Source of the DNA: Dehalococcoidia bacterium
GTDB taxonomy: Bacteria; Chloroflexota; Dehalococcoidia; Tepidiformales; Tepidiformaceae
Assembly: GCA_007126855.1 (NCBI GenBank)
Contig: SLAK01000075.1
Span: forward strand, 1 to 7,842
Direction of reading: 5' to 3'
DNA: 7,842 bases
Shown here: positions 5,977 through 7,842 of the stretch, piece by piece
How the letters are laid out: every line of letters begins with the position of its first letter
How positions within the stretch are numbered: the first letter of the stretch is position 1
The notes under the pieces: generated by a model
Databases searched by the model: none
The model's input: the letters and a program-made list of their open reading frames with translations, nothing else
Told to the model about the DNA's origin: nothing
Translations under genes and position numbers: made by a program

Positions 5977-6675
5977 TCAGGGCCTGGCGCCGGGGCATTC
6001 CGGGCGCAGCGCGCAGTCGCCGCAGCGGGGATCGCGTTTGCGGCAGAGGTGCTTGGCGTGCAGGACGATCAGGGCACGAAAACGTGCACGGAGGTCGCGG
6101 TCCGGTGGCACGCACTCGTCGAAGTACTGCTGCCACTGATCGTAGGACGTTGTTTCGACGGGCCCGATGCCAAGGCGGCCGAAGACGCGGAGGGTGTAGG
6201 CATCGATGGGGAACACAGATTGGCGGGCAGCGAAGAGGATGATGCCGTCGGCGGTTTCGGGGCCGATGCCCCAGGTCGCGAGGAGTTTTGCACGGAGCTC
6301 GTCGGCGGGGAGAGACAGCAGGGCGTCGATTGAGCCGTGGGCGGCAATGAGGTCGAGGAAGGAGCGGAGCTTGCGGGCTTTCTGACGGTACTGGCCACTG
6401 GGCCGCACGAGCGCTTCGAGTTCGTCCTGGTTAAGGGCAGCCATGGCTGCGGGTGTGAGTGCGCCGGCGGAGCGGAGCGATTCGAGGGCGCGCTCGACAT
6501 TGGTCCAGGAGGTGTTCTGGACGAGGATTGCGCCTATGGCGACTTCGAAGGGGTCGGCGTCGGGCCACCAGTGCCAGCCGCGCCAGGCGTGCATGGTATC
6601 GAGGCGGCGATAGACGCATTCGAGCCGAGGCCACTCTGCAGCGGGATGAATCTGGGCCGGGACCGGGGAGGTCAC
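5977..6675 (-). CDS. Endonuclease III-related HhH-GPD DNA glycosylase with 4Fe-4S cluster
   Basis: This 232-aa base-excision-repair enzyme resembles COG2231 proteins, described as endonuclease III-related and grouped with MagIII-like 3-methyladenine glycosylases. Motifs: WWPDADPFEVAIGAILVQNT (36-55, followed by SW), helix-hairpin-helix WGIGPETAD (135-143), catalytic Asp158 in FPIDAYTLR, and a C-terminal iron-sulfur motif CX6CX2CX5C (Cys211, 218, 221, 227). Where EndoIII has the Schiff-base lysine after its hairpin, this protein has Glu140, as usual in this subfamily. It is therefore predicted to be a monofunctional glycosylase without AP-lyase chemistry; the lesion specificity is unknown. The start chosen is GTG 6673-6675, overlapping the upstream small gene's stop by four bases (GTGA). 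A TTG at 6720 in the same frame would add 15 residues and overlap that gene by 49 nt. The Nudix gene follows after 2 nt. Confidence 0.9.
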   Translation of the reverse strand: MTSPVPAQIHPAAEWPRLECVYRRLDTMHAWRGWHWWPDADPFEVAIGAILVQNTSWTNVERALESLRSAGALTPAAMAALNQDELEALVRPSGQYRQKARKLRSFLDLIAAHGSIDALLSLPADELRAKLLATWGIGPETADGIILFAARQSVFPIDAYTLRVFGRLGIGPVETTSYDQWQQYFDECVPPDRDLRARFRALIVLHAKHLCRKRDPRCGDCALRPECPGARP

Positions 6676-6875
6676 GGCTGAGTTCGCTGCTCCCCTTCGT
6701 CGAAGCGCTTCTCCATCCAACCGAGCAGCACCGCGAAGGCGAGGCCAACGATGGCAGCGATGCCCATGCCAATGAGGACATCGTTTGCCTCGAAGCGGAT
6801 AAAGAGATAGATGACGAAGGCCACAACGAAGCCCACGAGGAAGTACAGTGCCTCACGGCGAAAGAATGCCCACAT
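6672..6875 (-). CDS. Small two-helix membrane protein, unknown function
   Basis: This 67-aa protein starts MWAFFRREALYF. It has two hydrophobic segments (about 11-27 and 34-53) separated by a short RFEAND loop, then a charged tail MEKRFDEGEQRTQP. With three basic residues and one acidic one near or around the N-terminus and a charged C-terminus, both ends are probably cytosolic. I recognise no family. The coding case rests on the GTGA overlap with the glycosylase gene, the clean hydrophobic pattern and the tight spacing. There is no Shine-Dalgarno before ATG 6873-6875, but a promoter-like pair upstream would place the transcription start at or near the ATG, so it may be translated from a leaderless message. 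Confidence 0.75.
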   Translation of the reverse strand: MWAFFRREALYFLVGFVVAFVIYLFIRFEANDVLIGMGIAAIVGLAFAVLLGWMEKRFDEGEQRTQP

Positions 6876-6881
6876 GCACAG

Positions 6882-6911
6882 ACTATGGGGCCGGGCGGGC
6901 TGCTTTGTAAA
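6882..6911 (-). promoter_or_regulatory. Possible promoter giving a leaderless transcript
   Basis: On the minus strand TTTACA (6906-6911, 5 of 6 matches to TTGACA) and CATAGT (6882-6887, 4 of 6 to TATAAT) are 18 bp apart in the 44-bp gap after the DUF402 gene. Only 6 nt separate the -10 from ATG 6875. The weak -10 keeps this tentative. Confidence 0.35.
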
Positions 6912-6919
6912 GAAGCAAA

Positions 6920-7462
6920 TCAGTGGGGCAGCGGAACGTAGCGGGCGTGGAGCGCGGCAAGCTCATCGACGATGGCAGGAAAGCTGTTGTGAATGGCGTC
7001 GGTCGCCTGCGATACGAGCTCGATGTCACGGTTGCTGAGGCTGCCGGCGCTGGCCAGGCTGTCGAATTCGTCGCGGTCTTCTTCGAGCAGGATGTCGCCG
7101 GGCAGGACCCACCAATCGAGGACGAGGTCGCGGAAGCTGACCTCCTTGATGGTGATCTGGACATCGGCGACGGCGTCGAAGCGGTGGGCGAGGATGGCGC
7201 CGGTGGAGGAGACCAGGCGGTAGGCGTTGTAGGGCCGGTCTTCCCAGAAGAATCCATAGGAGCGCGTGCCGCTGGGGATGGGCACCGGCATGTGGAAGCC
7301 GCCGGCCTGGGCCAAGGTGAAAAGCACCAGGGCGAACCCGTCACCGGCGGCCAGGAGGTCGCACTTGAAGCTGGCGACGGCGCCGTCGGGTTTGCGTTTA
7401 CGCTCGACGACAGGGGTGCCAGGGGGAAAGACGCGCACGCCCGGAGTATCCTGTCGAGACAT
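6920..7462 (-). CDS. DUF402 family protein, probable nucleoside-phosphate hydrolase fold
   Basis: This 180-aa protein carries DUF402 hallmarks in order: GFFWEDRPYNAYR (70-82), a beta strand with HRFD (93-96), FRDLVLDWWVLPG (110-122) and an acidic LLEEDRDEFD (125-134). A C-terminal helical region follows. In characterised relatives (FomD of fosfomycin biosynthesis and the staphylococcal nucleoside tri/diphosphatase Ntdp) the conserved acidic residues bind divalent metal; Asp112, Asp116 and the 127-132 cluster are the likely equivalents. The substrate here is unknown. The frame is open to 7516, but earlier starts would run into the divergent crotonase gene. ATG 7460-7462 is preferred, with ATG 7474 and ATG 7489 as alternatives; none has a Shine-Dalgarno. 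It is divergent from the crotonase and is the first gene before the small membrane protein, 44 nt on. Confidence 0.85.
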   Translation of the reverse strand: MSRQDTPGVRVFPPGTPVVERKRKPDGAVASFKCDLLAAGDGFALVLFTLAQAGGFHMPVPIPSGTRSYGFFWEDRPYNAYRLVSSTGAILAHRFDAVADVQITIKEVSFRDLVLDWWVLPGDILLEEDRDEFDSLASAGSLSNRDIELVSQATDAIHNSFPAIVDELAALHARYVPLPH

Positions 7463-7476
7463 CACATTACCCATTG

Positions 7477-7482
7477 AGGAGG
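7477..7482 (+). promoter_or_regulatory. Shine-Dalgarno of the crotonase gene
   Basis: AGGAGG at 7477-7482, inside the purine run GAGGAGGAGG (7476-7485), lies 5 nt before ATG 7488-7490. It is the strongest ribosome-binding site in the window and fixes this start. Confidence 0.8.
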
Positions 7483-7487
7483 AGGCC

Positions 7488-7842
7488 ATGGCCAACCTGG
7501 ACTTCAAGAACATCATCTATGAAAAGCGCGATGCGATCGCGGTGGTGACAATCAACCGCGAAGCGAGCCTGAATGCGCTGGATGCGTTCACATCGAGCGA
7601 GCTGTACCGGGCATGGGAAGACTTTCGAGACGACGACAATTTGCGGGTAGCGATCCTGACCGGCACAGGCCAGAAGTCGTTTTCGACGGGGATGGACCTG
7701 GTGGCGACCGCCAGCGGCGAGAGCCAGTTCGACGGGCGGCCGGTGCCGTTCGGTGGCTTCACCAAGCGGCTGCCTATCTACAAGCCGATCATTGCGGCGA
7801 TCAACGGCTTCTGCCTGGCCGGGGGGCTGGAGCTGGCGCTGA
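7488..7842 (+). CDS. Enoyl-CoA hydratase/isomerase (crotonase) family, 5' part
   Basis: The frame is open from ATG 7488 to the right edge, giving 118 residues of a protein that is usually about 260 long. It begins MANLDFKNIIYEK. It shows the crotonase pattern: NREASLNALD (23-32), RVAILTGTG (53-61), the CoA-binding FSTGMDL (65-71) and the oxyanion-hole segment INGFCLAGGLELAL (105-118). Gly113 and Glu115 align with the oxyanion glycine and first catalytic glutamate of enoyl-CoA hydratase (rat Glu144). The second catalytic glutamate lies outside the window, so hydratase cannot be told from isomerase or carnitinyl-CoA dehydratase-like activity. The likely pathway is fatty acid or acyl-CoA beta-oxidation. 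It is divergent from the DUF402 gene with only 25 bp between start codons. Confidence 0.92.
   Translation, partial: MANLDFKNIIYEKRDAIAVVTINREASLNALDAFTSSELYRAWEDFRDDDNLRVAILTGTGQKSFSTGMDLVATASGESQFDGRPVPFGGFTKRLPIYKPIIAAINGFCLAGGLELAL

Noticed and set aside
5975..6136. 54-residue N-terminal extension of the Nudix frame
   Set aside because: It overlaps the glycosylase iron-sulfur region, is Arg/Pro low complexity, and a good ATG lies 2 nt after the glycosylase stop.
6676..6720. Upstream TTG start for the glycosylase
   Set aside because: It would overlap the small membrane protein gene by 49 nt and add a non-conserved stretch; the GTGA junction at 6672-6675 is the typical coupled arrangement.
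7463..7516. N-terminal extension of the DUF402 frame into the crotonase gene
   Set aside because: The added residues are Met/Ser-rich and lie antisense to the crotonase ribosome site and first codons; similarity to DUF402 begins well inside the shorter form.
1..7842. tRNA, rRNA, CRISPR array, insertion sequence, attachment site or phage gene
   Set aside because: I saw no cloverleaf, spaced direct repeats, transposase motif or terminal repeats on reading both strands; a small unstructured ncRNA cannot be excluded by eye.

Overview
The window is ordinary-looking, high-GC bacterial chromosome: dense genes, 2-4 nt junctions, GTG and TTG starts, and no mobile element, CRISPR array or RNA gene that I could find. 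The best guess for the organism is a Chloroflexota-type bacterium, perhaps in the Dehalococcoidia/Tepidiforma neighbourhood. That rests on the style of the lipoprotein linker, the GlpX subtype and the overall codon style. It is an impression, not a phylogenetic result.

Layout from left to right. The plus strand begins with the 3' end of a probable HD-superfamily hydrolase (1-150), followed by glpX, a class II fructose-1,6-bisphosphatase (206-1213). Eight genes then lie on the minus strand, in two blocks when read in their own direction. Block A (7462 down to 5498) is a DUF402 protein, a 67-aa two-helix membrane protein, an endonuclease III-related HhH-GPD DNA glycosylase with a 4Fe-4S cluster (COG2231 type), and a Nudix hydrolase. 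Block B (5399 down to 1241) is a ferric-iron-type ABC importer: a lipoprotein binding protein, a fused two-domain permease and an ATPase, followed by a DUF983 zinc-ribbon membrane protein. At the right edge a crotonase-family gene (enoyl-CoA hydratase/isomerase) starts on the plus strand at 7488 and runs off the window.

The most informative non-coding piece is the 98-bp gap between the two blocks (5400-5497). It holds a sigma70-like promoter for the iron operon (-35 TTGCCC, -10 TATACT, 18-bp spacer), whose -35 sits inside a perfect 7-bp-arm inverted repeat. On the minus strand the repeat reads TTAGGTTGCCCTAA, which resembles the left part of a DtxR/IdeR iron box. A strong Shine-Dalgarno site lies 8 nt before a TTG start. 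A second, longer inverted repeat spans the whole gap and would pair over that Shine-Dalgarno in transcripts reading through from the Nudix gene. This suggests iron-repressed transcription plus insulation from upstream readthrough; both are inferences.

Functionally, Block B imports ferric iron, and Block A contains two probable genome or nucleotide-pool maintenance enzymes. Their adjacency fits an iron/oxidative-damage theme but proves nothing. I did not find a clearly new biological system. The items most worth checking are the regulatory gap, a convergent terminator hairpin embedded in the DUF983 coding end, and the glutamate that stands where bifunctional EndoIII enzymes carry lysine.
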